Under the pieces are notes generated by a model. It did no database searches. It was not told the DNA's origin and saw only the letters and a list, made by a program, of their open reading frames with translations. Position numbers and translations under genes: made by a program. Positions 25,926 to 35,546 of a DNA stretch of 56,000 nt are shown one piece after another; position 1 is the stretch's first letter; each line of letters begins with the position of its first letter. The stretch comes from an uncultured Pelagibacteraceae bacterium. GTDB taxonomy: Bacteria; Pseudomonadota; Alphaproteobacteria; Pelagibacterales; AG-422-B15. The stretch lies in NCBI GenBank assembly GCA_902533965.1, contig CACANZ010000002.1, positions 1 through 56,000 on the forward strand. The letters are read 5' to 3'.

Positions 25926-26216
25926 ATGACAAAAGCATGTGATTTATCAGGAAAAAAAGTACAATTTGGTAATAATGTGAGCAAAGCCAATAATAAGACA
26001 AGAAGAAAATTTAATGTTAATCTTCAGTCTGTAACTTTTAAAAGTGATATTTTAAATAAGAATATAAAGTTCTCTGTAGCCACTTCATCAATCAGAACAG
26101 TTTCCAAATTTGGCGGTATTGATGAATTTTTAACCCAAACAAAAAGTAAGAAATTATCTCAAAAAGCAAAGAGAGTACAACGTGCTATGAATAATGCACA
26201 AAAAAAAGCTAGTTAA
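25926..26216 (+). CDS. rpmB: Ribosomal protein bL28
   Basis: A 96-residue basic large-subunit protein starting [29 protein letters not shown], the canonical L28 N-terminus; the middle has [20 protein letters not shown]. The usual alphaproteobacterial length is about 97. It is 42 bases after meaB, probably with its own promoter, and overlaps the convergent cobT stop by 8 bases. Confidence 0.97.
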   Translation: MTKACDLSGKKVQFGNNVSKANNKTRRKFNVNLQSVTFKSDILNKNIKFSVATSSIRTVSKFGGIDEFLTQTKSKKLSQKAKRVQRAMNNAQKKAS

Positions 26217-28044
26217 TAGTCTGACGATTTAAATTATTTTCGTTTTCTTCAAAAAGATCTACCAACTGCTCAGTCATTACGTCAGCCAATTGTTCTGCAT
26301 CAACTATTGTTACAGCTCTTTTGTAGTATCTTGTTACATCGTGGCCAATTCCAACAGCAAGTAACTGAATTGAAGATTTAGACTCTATCCAATTTATAAC
26401 TCCTCGAAGATGTTTTTCTAAATAATTACCTGTATTTACTGAAAGTGTACTATCATCGACAGGCGCACCATCTGAGATAACCATTAATATTTTTCTTGCT
26501 TCATATCTTGCCTGAAGCCTCTTGTGTGCCCATAACAATGCTTCACCATCTATATTCTCTTTCAAAAGTCCCTCACGCATCATTAATCCAAGATTTTTCT
26601 TTGACCTTCTCCACGGTTCATCAGCCGCTTTATAAATTATATGTCTTAAATCATTTAATCTTCCGGGAGATGGAATTTTTTTATTTTGCATCCAATGCTC
26701 TCTGCTCTTCCCACCTTTCCAAGCTTTAGTGGTAAAGCCGAGTATCTCAACTTTAACTCCACACCTTTCAAGTGTCCTTGCAAGAATATCTGCGCTCATT
26801 GCTGCAACTGTTATAGGACGACCTCTCATTGAACCTGAGTTATCTATAAGTAATGAAACCACAGTATCTTTGAAATCTGTATCTTTTTCCTTTTTAAATG
26901 ACAGTGAATGGTACGGATCCATAATTATTCTCGTAAGTCTTGAGGTATCAAGCAGTCCTTCCTCAAGATCAAAATCCCAACTTCGATTTTGTTTAGCCAA
27001 TAGCTTTCTTTGCAGTCTGTTGGCTAATCTTGAAATTATCATTTGATAAGCTTTTAATTGCTGATCTAGATAAGCTCTTAATCTATTTAGCTCTTCATCT
27101 TCACAGATATTTTTTGCAGTAATAACTTCATCAAATTCCTCAGTATAAATTTCGTATTCGTTGAGTATTTTTTCTACTGAATTTTCTGCCTTGTATTGGG
27201 GAGTTGCGTTTTCAGTATTACCCTCATCTACTTCACTTAATTCATCATCTTCTTGTTGGTCAATATTCATCTCAGTTTCATCATAACCTACCTCTTCCTC
27301 AGATTGAGTAGATTCTTCATCACTAAAGGAAGACTGGTTTTCCATTTCATTGACCTCATTGTTTTCTAGTTGATCAATATTTTGATTTTCCTCTTCTTTG
27401 TTGTCATTATCATCACTATTTTCATTATCATAATAATCTAGCTCTCTAATTAGTTCGTTCACATTTTCAGCAAATAGTTTTTGATTATGTATATTTTTTA
27501 AAAGTTGATCAGATGAGTCACTAATTTTATTATTCAACCATTTCTTCCATAGATTAAGGGCATTATTTGAGTTAGATGGAAGATAATCAGGATTGATTTT
27601 ATTTCTTAAATACAAGTCTATTGCGTCTTCAATATTCAAATCTGATTGCTTTGAAACAGTGTCTAAGTTCTTCTCTCTAAATTTTTGTTCATAGAGTGTC
27701 TTTAAATTAGATTTAACCCCTCGCATTAACTTACTGCCTATAAGTTGGACTCGGGTATTTTCTAGAACTTCGTAAATTTTCCTATTTTTTTCACCAGAAG
27801 GTTCAAATTGTATGTAGGTTTCTTTGTTATGATATTTGTACCTAAGAGCCTCATTATCAGCATGCCCGCGTAATTGATTTAAATTTTTTAAGTCCTCATA
27901 ATTGTCAATTTTAGGTAGAACAATTTTATTATCAGTTGATGATAGATTATCCTCGAATACAACATCAATTTCTTTATCTTCAGCTATTGCTCGTGCAGTG
28001 GAAGATATAGCTTTTTTGATATCTTCTAAAAAATCTTCTTTCAC
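26209..28044 (-). CDS. cobT: Aerobic cobaltochelatase subunit CobT
   Basis: CobT with CobS and CobN inserts cobalt into hydrogenobyrinate a,c-diamide in aerobic B12 synthesis. The 611 residues have a highly acidic central stretch (about residues 210-290, many Asp/Glu/Asn) and a C-terminal von Willebrand A domain with the MIDAS motif [13 protein letters not shown]. The [23 protein letters not shown] segment is CobT-specific. It starts immediately at the end of cobS (one-base overlap). CobN is not in the window. Confidence 0.95.
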   Translation of the reverse strand: MKEDFLEDIKKAISSTARAIAEDKEIDVVFEDNLSSTDNKIVLPKIDNYEDLKNLNQLRGHADNEALRYKYHNKETYIQFEPSGEKNRKIYEVLENTRVQLIGSKLMRGVKSNLKTLYEQKFREKNLDTVSKQSDLNIEDAIDLYLRNKINPDYLPSNSNNALNLWKKWLNNKISDSSDQLLKNIHNQKLFAENVNELIRELDYYDNENSDDNDNKEEENQNIDQLENNEVNEMENQSSFSDEESTQSEEEVGYDETEMNIDQQEDDELSEVDEGNTENATPQYKAENSVEKILNEYEIYTEEFDEVITAKNICEDEELNRLRAYLDQQLKAYQMIISRLANRLQRKLLAKQNRSWDFDLEEGLLDTSRLTRIIMDPYHSLSFKKEKDTDFKDTVVSLLIDNSGSMRGRPITVAAMSADILARTLERCGVKVEILGFTTKAWKGGKSREHWMQNKKIPSPGRLNDLRHIIYKAADEPWRRSKKNLGLMMREGLLKENIDGEALLWAHKRLQARYEARKILMVISDGAPVDDSTLSVNTGNYLEKHLRGVINWIESKSSIQLLAVGIGHDVTRYYKRAVTIVDAEQLADVMTEQLVDLFEENENNLNRQTIN

Positions 28045-29033
28045 TAAACTAAATCAAATTTGCTTGCTTCAGTTGTGACCTCTTCTCCAAAACAGCGTTG
28101 ATAGTACTCGGCTATAATTTGTCTTTCACTTTCATCACACTTATTTAAGAAAGTAAGTTTAAATGCTGCGGAATAATTGTGATCAAAAATTTCAGAATTT
28201 TGGGCCCAAGTTAGAACTGTTCTGGGACTCATAACCGTTGATATATCTCCATTTGCAAGACCTTTTCTGGATAAATCAGCAACCTTTATCATCAATTCAA
28301 TGATTTCTTCCTTTTCAGGGTTATTAAATGAAGGAACTTTCGAGAGCATTATCTTTTTTTCTTGTTCAAGATCTAAATAGTTAAGAGTAGTAACTATGCT
28401 CCACCTATCCATCTGCCCTTGATTTATTTGCTGTGTACCATGATAAAGTCCAGTTGTATCTCCTAATCCAACAGTGTTTGTAGTTGCAAATAATCTAAAA
28501 TATGGATTTGGCGTTAAAACTCTATTCTTATCTAATAATGTAAATTTACCTTCCGACTCTAATACTCTTTGAATGACAAACATAACATCTGGCCTCCCAG
28601 CATCATATTCATCAAATACCAAAGCTGTAGGTGTTTGTAATGACCATGGCAAGATTCCGTCTTGAAATTCCGTAACTTGCTTTCCATCATTTAATACGAT
28701 TGCATCTTTACCAATCAAATCAATCCGACTAATGTGACTGTCAAGATTGACTCTTACGCAAGGCCAATTAAGTCGAGCAGCAACCTGTTCAATATGTGTT
28801 GATTTTCCAGTTCCATGTAATCCTTGGACCATAACTCTTCTGTTATATTTAAAGCCAGACAGTATTGCCATGGTAGTTGCCTTATCAAAACAATAGTTAG
28901 AATCGATTTCAGGAACATACTCTGATTTCTTTGAAAATCCCTCAACATGAAGATCTGTATCAAATCCAAAAGCCTGATTCACAGATATAGATATATCCGG
29001 TTTACTTTGCATGAGATTTTCTGTTGCTGTCAT
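28044..29033 (-). CDS. cobS: Aerobic cobaltochelatase subunit CobS
   Basis: This AAA+ ATPase powers cobalt insertion. The 329 residues include [17 protein letters not shown] (Walker A, about residues 67-80), [34 protein letters not shown] (Walker B) and [20 protein letters not shown], all CobS hallmarks. The ATG at 29033 is preserved by AAAGGAA 5 bases upstream and lies inside the J-domain gene, a 32-base overlap; a later ATG at 29012 has no ribosome site. Tight coupling to cobT fits the obligate CobST complex. Confidence 0.96.
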   Translation of the reverse strand: MTATENLMQSKPDISISVNQAFGFDTDLHVEGFSKKSEYVPEIDSNYCFDKATTMAILSGFKYNRRVMVQGLHGTGKSTHIEQVAARLNWPCVRVNLDSHISRIDLIGKDAIVLNDGKQVTEFQDGILPWSLQTPTALVFDEYDAGRPDVMFVIQRVLESEGKFTLLDKNRVLTPNPYFRLFATTNTVGLGDTTGLYHGTQQINQGQMDRWSIVTTLNYLDLEQEKKIMLSKVPSFNNPEKEEIIELMIKVADLSRKGLANGDISTVMSPRTVLTWAQNSEIFDHNYSAAFKLTFLNKCDESERQIIAEYYQRCFGEEVTTEASKFDLV

Positions 29034-29541
29034 ATTGTTCCTTTATTATTTTATAGGCTTCTAAAACCTTAGTTAATTTTTCTTTATTTTTTTCATTGTT
29101 ACCAACTGTATCAGGGTGTAATTCTTTTACAATCTTTTTGAATTTGGACTTAATTTCATTAAGTGAACTTTCCTTGTTATCAACCCCTAAAGTTGCAAGA
29201 GCATTTAAATACTTAGAACTATAATAACTAGGATGTACGAGCGTATTTTCAAGATTATTCATCCCCTGAAACATTCTCTCTGAAATTTTAGATATTTTTT
29301 CGAAATAACTCGTATCATTTGATCCTATTTGCTTGGTTTTTCTATGGCCAATTATGTCATTTTCGATAAATGCCTCAATTTCATCGGCTGTCATATCTGA
29401 AAAATAATTCCATTTTTTGTTATATTCTTTTATGTGTTTTAAACAGAACCAAATGTATTTTCCTAGATCTTTTGGGGAAGATGGAGCGCGATATTCTCCT
29501 ATTTCTTCGCACCCCTTAAAATGACATTTTCTTTTTTTCAT
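29002..29541 (-). CDS. J-domain protein upstream of cobS
   Basis: A 179-residue DnaJ-like co-chaperone with the J domain at the C-terminus: YLNALATLGVDN, then IVKELHPDTVGNNEKNK (the HPD loop) and [15 protein letters not shown]. The N-terminus has CHFKGCEEIGEYRAPSSP and FCLKHIKEYNKKWNYF, a cysteine/histidine block. It lacks the Gly/Phe and zinc domains of full DnaJ. It overlaps cobS by 32 bases; this partnership is common in alphaproteobacteria and suggests chaperoning of CobST or mere co-expression. Confidence 0.9.
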   Translation of the reverse strand: MKKRKCHFKGCEEIGEYRAPSSPKDLGKYIWFCLKHIKEYNKKWNYFSDMTADEIEAFIENDIIGHRKTKQIGSNDTSYFEKISKISERMFQGMNNLENTLVHPSYYSSKYLNALATLGVDNKESSLNEIKSKFKKIVKELHPDTVGNNEKNKEKLTKVLEAYKIIKEQYDSNRKSHAK

Positions 29542-29576
29542 ATTGTCTTTTCGTATGTTAGATTAGATTAATATAC

Positions 29577-29858
29577 ATGACCCTAGAAGAATCTATAGAT
29601 AAGAAAATTAATGACAATCTAAAACCGTCTTTTTTTAAAATTATAAACTTTTCTGATCAACACAAAAATCATTATGAAGGTGATAATAAAGATACTTCAC
29701 ATATTAAAATCATTATTGTTTCAGAGTCTTTTAATGGACATTCAAGAATTGAAAGGGAGAGGATTGTTCATAACATACTTAAAGAAGAAATTTTGACAGA
29801 AATACACTCAATAAGATTAAAACTCTATATAAAGTCAGAATATGATTTAATTAAGTGA
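29577..29858 (+). CDS. BolA-family protein
   Basis: A 93-residue BolA-like protein; these partner with monothiol glutaredoxins in iron-sulfur and stress metabolism. The helix-turn-like segment is DTSHIKIIIVSESFNGHSRIERERIVHNIL, with the typical F-x-G-x-S/R-x-x-x-R-H pattern (FNGHSRIERER). It is divergent from the J-domain gene with 35 bases between starts and overlaps the convergent CNNM-type gene by 12 bases. The glutaredoxin at 43377 has a CGYC (dithiol) site, so it is not the expected partner. Confidence 0.88.
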   Translation: MTLEESIDKKINDNLKPSFFKIINFSDQHKNHYEGDNKDTSHIKIIIVSESFNGHSRIERERIVHNILKEEILTEIHSIRLKLYIKSEYDLIK

Positions 29859-31115
29859 TGCAATTTTGACTTGTGAAATCAAATTTCTTTTGGTTTCAAT
29901 TATTTCGAACTTAAATCCATAAAATTGAAAAACTTGTCCAGCTTTAGGAAAGGACCTTGACTCATTTATAATTAAACCAGAAATAGTATTTGCATCTTCA
30001 TCAGGTAGGTCCCAACCAAAACTTCTATTAATGTTTCTTATTTCTGTAGACCCTTGAACTTTAATTGAGCCATCTTTATTTCTCACAATATCAGCTAAAT
30101 CGATATCATGTTCATCGCTGATCTCTCCGACAATCTCTTCAATAATATCTTCAAGACTTATCATTCCATTTAACACACCGTATTCATCGACCACCATGGC
30201 TAATTTAATTTTTCTGTTTAGGTGCATTTGTAATTGATTTTTTAGAGGCGTAGTTTCTGGTACAAACCAAGTTTTAATTAATGATTTCTTTATATCCTCT
30301 CTTGAAATTTTTACAGATTTAAGTTCATTTAGCTTCCTCAACAGATTTTTTGCATGTATTAAGCCAATAATATTTTCATTATTGTCTTTCCACACAGGTA
30401 TTCTTGTATAAGGACTTTCAACAACTTGGTTTATTATTTTTTCAGGATCTTCATCAATATTTACCATAAAGATATTGCTTCTGTGAACCATTATATCCTC
30501 AACAGTTGTTTCTGATAAATCTAAAATTCCAGTCACCATGTCTTTATCCATTTTAAACAATCTACCTTCTTTATGATGTAGATCTACAGTTCCCCTGATT
30601 TCATCAGCTACTGATAAACTTCTTGCGTTCTGGTCATGTTTAATTCCAATTATATTTAAAATAGTAAAAACAATTTTTTCCATCAGCCATGTCACCGGTG
30701 CTAAGATAGTTACAAATGGTTTTAAAAATGGACTTACTAACAGTGCCATTTTTTCTGCATTCGCAATTGCATAGCTTTTAGGAAGAATTTCTGCAAAAAT
30801 CACAATTAATGCTGTCATTATGATTACGGCATAAGCAACACCTGTATTCCCAAAAATTTTGATTAATAAACTCGTAGCTAAAGCTGAAGCAAGAATATTG
30901 ACTAAATTATTACCAAGTAAAATCGCTCCAATTAAGGCTTCTTTCTTATTTAATAAATCTATTGCGACATTAGAATTCTTTTTGCCCTTCATGCCAAGGC
31001 CAGTTAACCTACTTCGTGTACTTGCTGTTAGTGCTGTTTCTGAACCAGAGAAAAACGCAGAAAATGCTAAAAGAACTATTATGGCTAAAAATAATACGAT
31101 AATTTCAAATATCAT
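29847..31115 (-). CDS. CNNM/CorC-type membrane protein (DUF21-CBS-CorC_HlyC)
   Basis: This 422-residue inner-membrane protein of the hemolysin-C/CorB-like family is usually tied to magnesium or divalent-ion export. A DUF21 domain with several helices occupies roughly residues 1-190 (FFSGSETALTASTRSRL is its typical start). A CBS pair follows (TVEDIMVHRSNIFMVNID, YTRIPVWKDNNENIIGLIH, VVDEYGVLNGMISLEDI) and a CorC_HlyC domain ends it. It starts on the base after the aroB stop. The historic name hemolysin does not imply cytolysis. Confidence 0.9.
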   Translation of the reverse strand: MIFEIIVLFLAIIVLLAFSAFFSGSETALTASTRSRLTGLGMKGKKNSNVAIDLLNKKEALIGAILLGNNLVNILASALATSLLIKIFGNTGVAYAVIIMTALIVIFAEILPKSYAIANAEKMALLVSPFLKPFVTILAPVTWLMEKIVFTILNIIGIKHDQNARSLSVADEIRGTVDLHHKEGRLFKMDKDMVTGILDLSETTVEDIMVHRSNIFMVNIDEDPEKIINQVVESPYTRIPVWKDNNENIIGLIHAKNLLRKLNELKSVKISREDIKKSLIKTWFVPETTPLKNQLQMHLNRKIKLAMVVDEYGVLNGMISLEDIIEEIVGEISDEHDIDLADIVRNKDGSIKVQGSTEIRNINRSFGWDLPDEDANTISGLIINESRSFPKAGQVFQFYGFKFEIIETKRNLISQVKIASLN

Positions 31116-32222
31116 CTAATTTATATACTTGTTTATCACGCTGTCTAATTTTCTAGTTGAATATCGATTGGCTAAATAAGCTTCACCTAAATTCCTTAAA
31201 AGAATCAGATTAATATGATTATTTTTTACTTTTTTATCAGAATTCATTGTCTCTTTAAATTTTTTAAGTGATGTCTTTCTTTTAATATTGCTAGGTATTT
31301 TGGTTTTCATTTTTAATTTTTGAAAATGATCTTTTATTTTATTAATATTTTTATTTAAACTATTTTCTTGAAGTGAAGAAATATCTAGAGCCATCATGAT
31401 GCCAATAGATACAGCTTCTCCATGTGTTAATGATTTTTGGTAATTATTTATTGCTTCAATAGCATGTCCGAAAGTATGGCCTAAATTAAGTATTGCTCTT
31501 ATATTTTTTTCTTTTTCATCTTTTCTTACAATTATTGCTTTATTTTTGCAAGAGTGGAAAACAGCCTCAATTAAATATTTTTTGTTAAATGTCATAAGCT
31601 TCGACTCATTATCTAAAAGCCAATTAAGGAATCTTTTATCCATAATAAGTCCATACTTAATTATTTCAGCATAGCCAGATAAAATCTCCCTTTTTGGAAG
31701 AGATTTTAATAGTGAAACATCCGAAATCACTAATTTAGGTTGGTAAAAAGTACCTATCAGATTTTTGCCTTCTTTAGTGTTGACTCCTGTTTTGCCCCCT
31801 ACTGCAGAGTCGACTTGTGATAATAATGTTGTAGGTATCTGAATAAAATTAATACCTCTCAATGTGATACTTGCTGAAAAACCAACAATATCGCCGATAA
31901 CACCTCCACCAAAAGCAATTAAAGTATCGTTCCTGTCAACCTTATATTTGAGAAGTTTAGAAGTAATTAAATTAATAGTTTTAATATTTTTGTATTTCTC
32001 ACCATCATTAATTATTATGTTGTTAAAACTTATTTTATTTTTTTTTAGTGAGTTCTCTAATTTTTTTCCGTAAAGCTTATGAATAAATTTATTAGTAATT
32101 ATAAAAACACGTGGATTTATTAATTTCTTTTTTATTAATGAGCCTGAGCTCAATAAAATATTGTCACCAATTAATATTTTATATTCGTCTGTTCCGGTCT
32201 TTACCTCTAAAGTTTTTTTCAT
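31116..32222 (-). CDS. aroB: 3-Dehydroquinate synthase
   Basis: This NAD- and metal-dependent enzyme is the second step of the shikimate pathway. The 368 residues contain NDGEKYKNIKTIN, AFGGGVIGDIVGFSASITLRGI (NAD-binding), IPTTLLSQVDSAVGGKTGVN and the metal-binding NLGHTFGHAIEA. The C-terminus NRYSTRKLDSVIN is slightly ragged but length is normal. It follows aroK after 2 bases; aroK-aroB order is conserved in proteobacteria. Confidence 0.96.
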   Translation of the reverse strand: MKKTLEVKTGTDEYKILIGDNILLSSGSLIKKKLINPRVFIITNKFIHKLYGKKLENSLKKNKISFNNIIINDGEKYKNIKTINLITSKLLKYKVDRNDTLIAFGGGVIGDIVGFSASITLRGINFIQIPTTLLSQVDSAVGGKTGVNTKEGKNLIGTFYQPKLVISDVSLLKSLPKREILSGYAEIIKYGLIMDKRFLNWLLDNESKLMTFNKKYLIEAVFHSCKNKAIIVRKDEKEKNIRAILNLGHTFGHAIEAINNYQKSLTHGEAVSIGIMMALDISSLQENSLNKNINKIKDHFQKLKMKTKIPSNIKRKTSLKKFKETMNSDKKVKNNHINLILLRNLGEAYLANRYSTRKLDSVINKYIN

Positions 32223-32224
32223 TA

Positions 32225-32755
32225 TTAGATTTTTAAAGCTTCGGTAATTTCTTTAATTATTTGATATTTATTTTTTTTGCTCACATCGATTGTGAATTTA
32301 GCTTTTGAGTAATTTTTCTGCCTAATTTTATTTAATCTTTCAAATTCTACTTTTATATTTTTATTAGATAAAAGGGGCCTTTTTTTTGACACTCTACATC
32401 TTTTTTCTAAAATATTCAAATCACATTTTAGCCATATTGAATTACATTTATTCAATATTAACTTTCTTATTTTTAAATCTTCAAAGCCACCTCCGCCTAG
32501 TGCAATAATAGAGTTTTTTTTATCTAGTAATTTTAAAGTAATTTTTTTCTCAATATTTCTGAAGATACTTTCACCACTTTCATCAAAAATTTTTGCAATT
32601 TTTTGACCCATTTCTTTTTCAATTTCTTTATCCGTGTCATAAAAATCTAAGCCTAGTTTTTTTGATAAACCTCTACCAATAGTTGATTTACCAGAGCCCA
32701 TATGGCCTAGAAAAACTATATTTTTTTTTGTTTGAGAGAGTCTTTTTTTTGACAT
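32225..32755 (-). CDS. aroK: Shikimate kinase
   Basis: The enzyme phosphorylates shikimate. The 176 residues have Walker A FLGHMGSGKSTIGRGL (about residues 15-30), FYDTDKEIEKEMG (shikimate-binding Asp), SIFRNIEKK and ALGGGGFED, then KKRPLL of the lid. It is upstream of aroB by two bases. The start is a fair ATG with an S-rich basic N-terminus of about 12 residues before the fold. Confidence 0.95.
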   Translation of the reverse strand: MSKKRLSQTKKNIVFLGHMGSGKSTIGRGLSKKLGLDFYDTDKEIEKEMGQKIAKIFDESGESIFRNIEKKITLKLLDKKNSIIALGGGGFEDLKIRKLILNKCNSIWLKCDLNILEKRCRVSKKRPLLSNKNIKVEFERLNKIRQKNYSKAKFTIDVSKKNKYQIIKEITEALKI

Positions 32756-32810
32756 TATTAAATGTGAATAAATTTCACAGTTTTAAAATATTCTGTTAAA
32801 AGAAATTAAT

Positions 32811-34541
32811 ATGTTCGATAAAAGCATTCGTAATAAAGTAATATTATATATCATTAGTTTATCTCTTATAAGCTCATTTTTCACTAATATTGATGTTGTG
32901 GCGGAAGACAATTTGAGTCAAGAGCCATATGAAATTTGGCAAGAGAATAGTGTTATAAGCGAAATTGAAAGCTCTGTTGAAAAATCAAATACGCAGGAAG
33001 CAGTAAACTTAACTAATCAAACCGTAAAACAGGAAAATTTTCTATTCACTAAAGCCGATGCTATAGGTTTATATGATCCTACTAATGGCGGATTTGAAGC
33101 TAATTTATGGGATGGGTCTAATATAGAGGATATAGCATATTTAATTAATACAGCTCCTGTAGAAAGTACTAGTTCAACTCTCAGGAACCTAGTAAAAAAT
33201 GTAATCTTAACTACAGCAGCTCCACCCGATAAATCAAATAGTGACTCATTATCTTTTTTAGATATTAAATCAGATTTTTTAATATCAAGAGGTTATTATA
33301 AAAATATATCTCAATTATTTAGTTTACTAAATAGTGACGAAATAAAAGATATTTTAAGTGATGGAATGATAGATAATTTACTTATCTATAATCAATACAA
33401 AAGAATTTGTAATAGCAACTCTAATTTAATATCAGAAAGATTAAGTGATCTATATTTTGCATCATTTTGCAATGCAATGTCAGCTAATAAACTAACTCTT
33501 GATCTAAATATCTCTTTAATGCGAGATGATAATGAATATTATAATGAAGAGTATTTATCTTTATTATCTGAAATTATTTATAGTGATGAAATAAAAGCTG
33601 AAAATCTCAAAGAAATAAATCTAATTAATTTAAATTTATTACAAAAATACAATGTTGATATTGATAAATATATTTCCATAAATTCACCAATAAAATTTAA
33701 ATTGTTCTACTTTTTAAATTATAAGAAGAACAACCTTAAAAAAATTTCAATTGCTGAAGAACTTGTCAAAAAAGGCTTGGTTGAGCACAAATATCTTGCT
33801 GAGATTTACCAGTCCTTTGATCTTAGTAATACTAACGCTAGTGAGGATAATTCAGCTTTATTAGAGCGAATTAAAATCTTTAAAGATATAAGAAAAACTT
33901 CATCTCAGGCTGATTTAGTAAATAAAATACCTAAATATGTTAGTTTATTTAGTGCACATGGGATGTTAGAAACCGCGTCTTTAATGATTTATGACAAAAT
34001 AAAAATAGTTCAGCCAAAACCAGATTATATCGATAATGTATCGGGCATTTGCTTTGTCTTTATACTAAATGATGACCCAGAAAAGTGTAATGAGTGGCTG
34101 AGTCAATTGAGTCTTAATTCAAACACATTAGAGCTTTCTAAAGCTAATTTTTATCTTTCATTGGCGAATGGTAAAGCAATAAAAGAGACTAACTTAAATC
34201 AACTAATTGATTATAAAGATTTTTCTGATAGGCAGAAGAATATTATAGTTAAGTATTACGAACTTATTACAAATTCAAAAAAAATTAGTTATTGGAAAAC
34301 TCCAAATGAATTAAACAAAGTCTCCTCAATAACAGCAAATGTAAAACTTCATAATTATTTTGAATCTCTTGAAAATCAAATAGGTGAGAAAATAATTTTG
34401 CTAAACATATTGCATGGAGACGATAATTTTAATGAGAATGATGAGTTTTCGATTTTTCTTATAATAGATGGATTGTTTGAGATTAATGAAGCATATGCAC
34501 AAGACTATATATTAGAGTATTTCTCAAAGTACAATTTATAG
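32811..34541 (+). CDS. Uncharacterised secreted protein (576 aa)
   Basis: I do not recognise a family. The N-terminus NKVILYIISLSLISSFFTNIDVVAED looks like a signal peptide with cleavage near VVA-ED, so the protein is probably periplasmic or outer-membrane associated. The rest is rich in Leu, Asn, Ser, Asp, Glu and Lys, with many predicted short helices reminiscent of tetratricopeptide-like solenoids but without a clear repeat. Only a few cysteines are present (RICNSNSN, FCNAM, SGICFV, KCNEW). It is divergent from aroK and overlaps xerD by one base, so it is in the xerD transcript. Low-complexity composition may reflect the AT-rich genome. Confidence 0.75.
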   Translation: MFDKSIRNKVILYIISLSLISSFFTNIDVVAEDNLSQEPYEIWQENSVISEIESSVEKSNTQEAVNLTNQTVKQENFLFTKADAIGLYDPTNGGFEANLWDGSNIEDIAYLINTAPVESTSSTLRNLVKNVILTTAAPPDKSNSDSLSFLDIKSDFLISRGYYKNISQLFSLLNSDEIKDILSDGMIDNLLIYNQYKRICNSNSNLISERLSDLYFASFCNAMSANKLTLDLNISLMRDDNEYYNEEYLSLLSEIIYSDEIKAENLKEINLINLNLLQKYNVDIDKYISINSPIKFKLFYFLNYKKNNLKKISIAEELVKKGLVEHKYLAEIYQSFDLSNTNASEDNSALLERIKIFKDIRKTSSQADLVNKIPKYVSLFSAHGMLETASLMIYDKIKIVQPKPDYIDNVSGICFVFILNDDPEKCNEWLSQLSLNSNTLELSKANFYLSLANGKAIKETNLNQLIDYKDFSDRQKNIIVKYYELITNSKKISYWKTPNELNKVSSITANVKLHNYFESLENQIGEKIILLNILHGDDNFNENDEFSIFLIIDGLFEINEAYAQDYILEYFSKYNL

Positions 34542-35467
34542 TGCCAAAAATAGAAAAATCTATAATTGAGAATTTCTTAGAATCGCTGATATCTGAGAAA
34601 GGTTTAAGTAAAAATACGATTGAATCTTATAAAAGTGATATAAATCAGTTTTTAGATAGACAAACAACAAGCAAATCATCCGTAGAAATATTTTCAAGAA
34701 AATCGATTGAAAAGTATATTTCGATGATGAACGATTTAGGGTTTGAGAGGTCAACAATCCTCAGGAAATTATCTTCGTTAGGACATTTTTTTGATTTCTT
34801 AGTTACTGAAAATATACTGAAAGATAATCCATTTTTACAAATATCGATTCCTAAAAAAGACTCTAAGCTTCCAATTTTTTTAACAAATGATCAGGTAGAT
34901 AGACTATTGGAGACAGCTAAAAATGATAACTCTATTAAAGGGTTGAGACTATTCACTATGATAGAAATATTATATGCAACAGGAATAAGAGTTTCTGAGC
35001 TAGTTGGATTAAAATTGTCATCTTTATATGAAAAAGAAAATTTTATTTTTGTAGCAGGTAAAGGAAATAAAGAAAGACTTGTGCCCGTTGATCAAAACAC
35101 TTTATCCACAATAGAAAAGTATCTAAAAGTAAGAGTAGAATTTTTAAATGCAGATAAAAATGAAGACAAATGGCTGTTTCCTTCAAGAAATTCAAAGCTT
35201 GGTCATATTTCAAGGCAAAGATTTCATCAACTTTTAAAAGTATTGTGCAAAGAAGCGAATATCGATGCAAAATACGTTAGCCCCCACAAGCTAAGACATG
35301 CCTTTGCATCACATCTACTTGCTAATGGAATGGATTTGAGATCACTACAAATGCTACTTGGGCATTCAGATATATCTACAACACAAATTTATACTCATGT
35401 TCTTAGCGATAGATTAAAAAGTACGGTGGAAGATAATCACCCATTATCTAAGGTATTCAAAGAATAA
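34541..35467 (+). CDS. xerD: Tyrosine recombinase XerD
   Basis: XerD with XerC resolves chromosome dimers at dif. The 308 residues have an N-terminal SAM-like core-binding domain (LISEKGLSKNTIESYKSDI) and the catalytic residues: R in ATGIRVSEL, K in GKGNKERLVP, H-x-x-R in SPHKLRHAFASHLL, H in LGHSDISTTQIYTHV and the nucleophilic Tyr in that same motif. It starts with GTG overlapping the previous stop (TAGTG). No attachment site or cargo nearby, so this is the housekeeping recombinase, not a mobile integrase. Confidence 0.92.
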   Translation: MPKIEKSIIENFLESLISEKGLSKNTIESYKSDINQFLDRQTTSKSSVEIFSRKSIEKYISMMNDLGFERSTILRKLSSLGHFFDFLVTENILKDNPFLQISIPKKDSKLPIFLTNDQVDRLLETAKNDNSIKGLRLFTMIEILYATGIRVSELVGLKLSSLYEKENFIFVAGKGNKERLVPVDQNTLSTIEKYLKVRVEFLNADKNEDKWLFPSRNSKLGHISRQRFHQLLKVLCKEANIDAKYVSPHKLRHAFASHLLANGMDLRSLQMLLGHSDISTTQIYTHVLSDRLKSTVEDNHPLSKVFKE

Positions 35468-35473
35468 TTGTAA

Positions 35474-35546
35474 TTCAAGTTGTCCTTGAAAAGAGGATTT
35501 TATGATGATAAACCAACAAAATGAGTTTCACGCCCGTACCCTCTAA
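35474..35546 (+). promoter_or_regulatory. Hairpin, ribosome site and 14-residue upstream ORF before mcl
   Basis: TTCAAG and CTTGAA form a perfect 6-bp hairpin (35474-35490, 5-base loop), directly followed by AAGAGG (35491-35496). That site is 5 bases before an ATG at 35502, which opens a 14-residue frame (MMINQQNEFHARTL) ending at 35546, beyond the mcl ATG at 35521 and in another frame. The mcl start itself has no good ribosome site. This could couple or dampen mcl translation. Confidence 0.4.

Noticed and set aside
34541..35467. Tyrosine recombinase as a phage or island integrase
   Set aside because: Sequence and context are those of housekeeping XerD; no attachment repeats or cargo.
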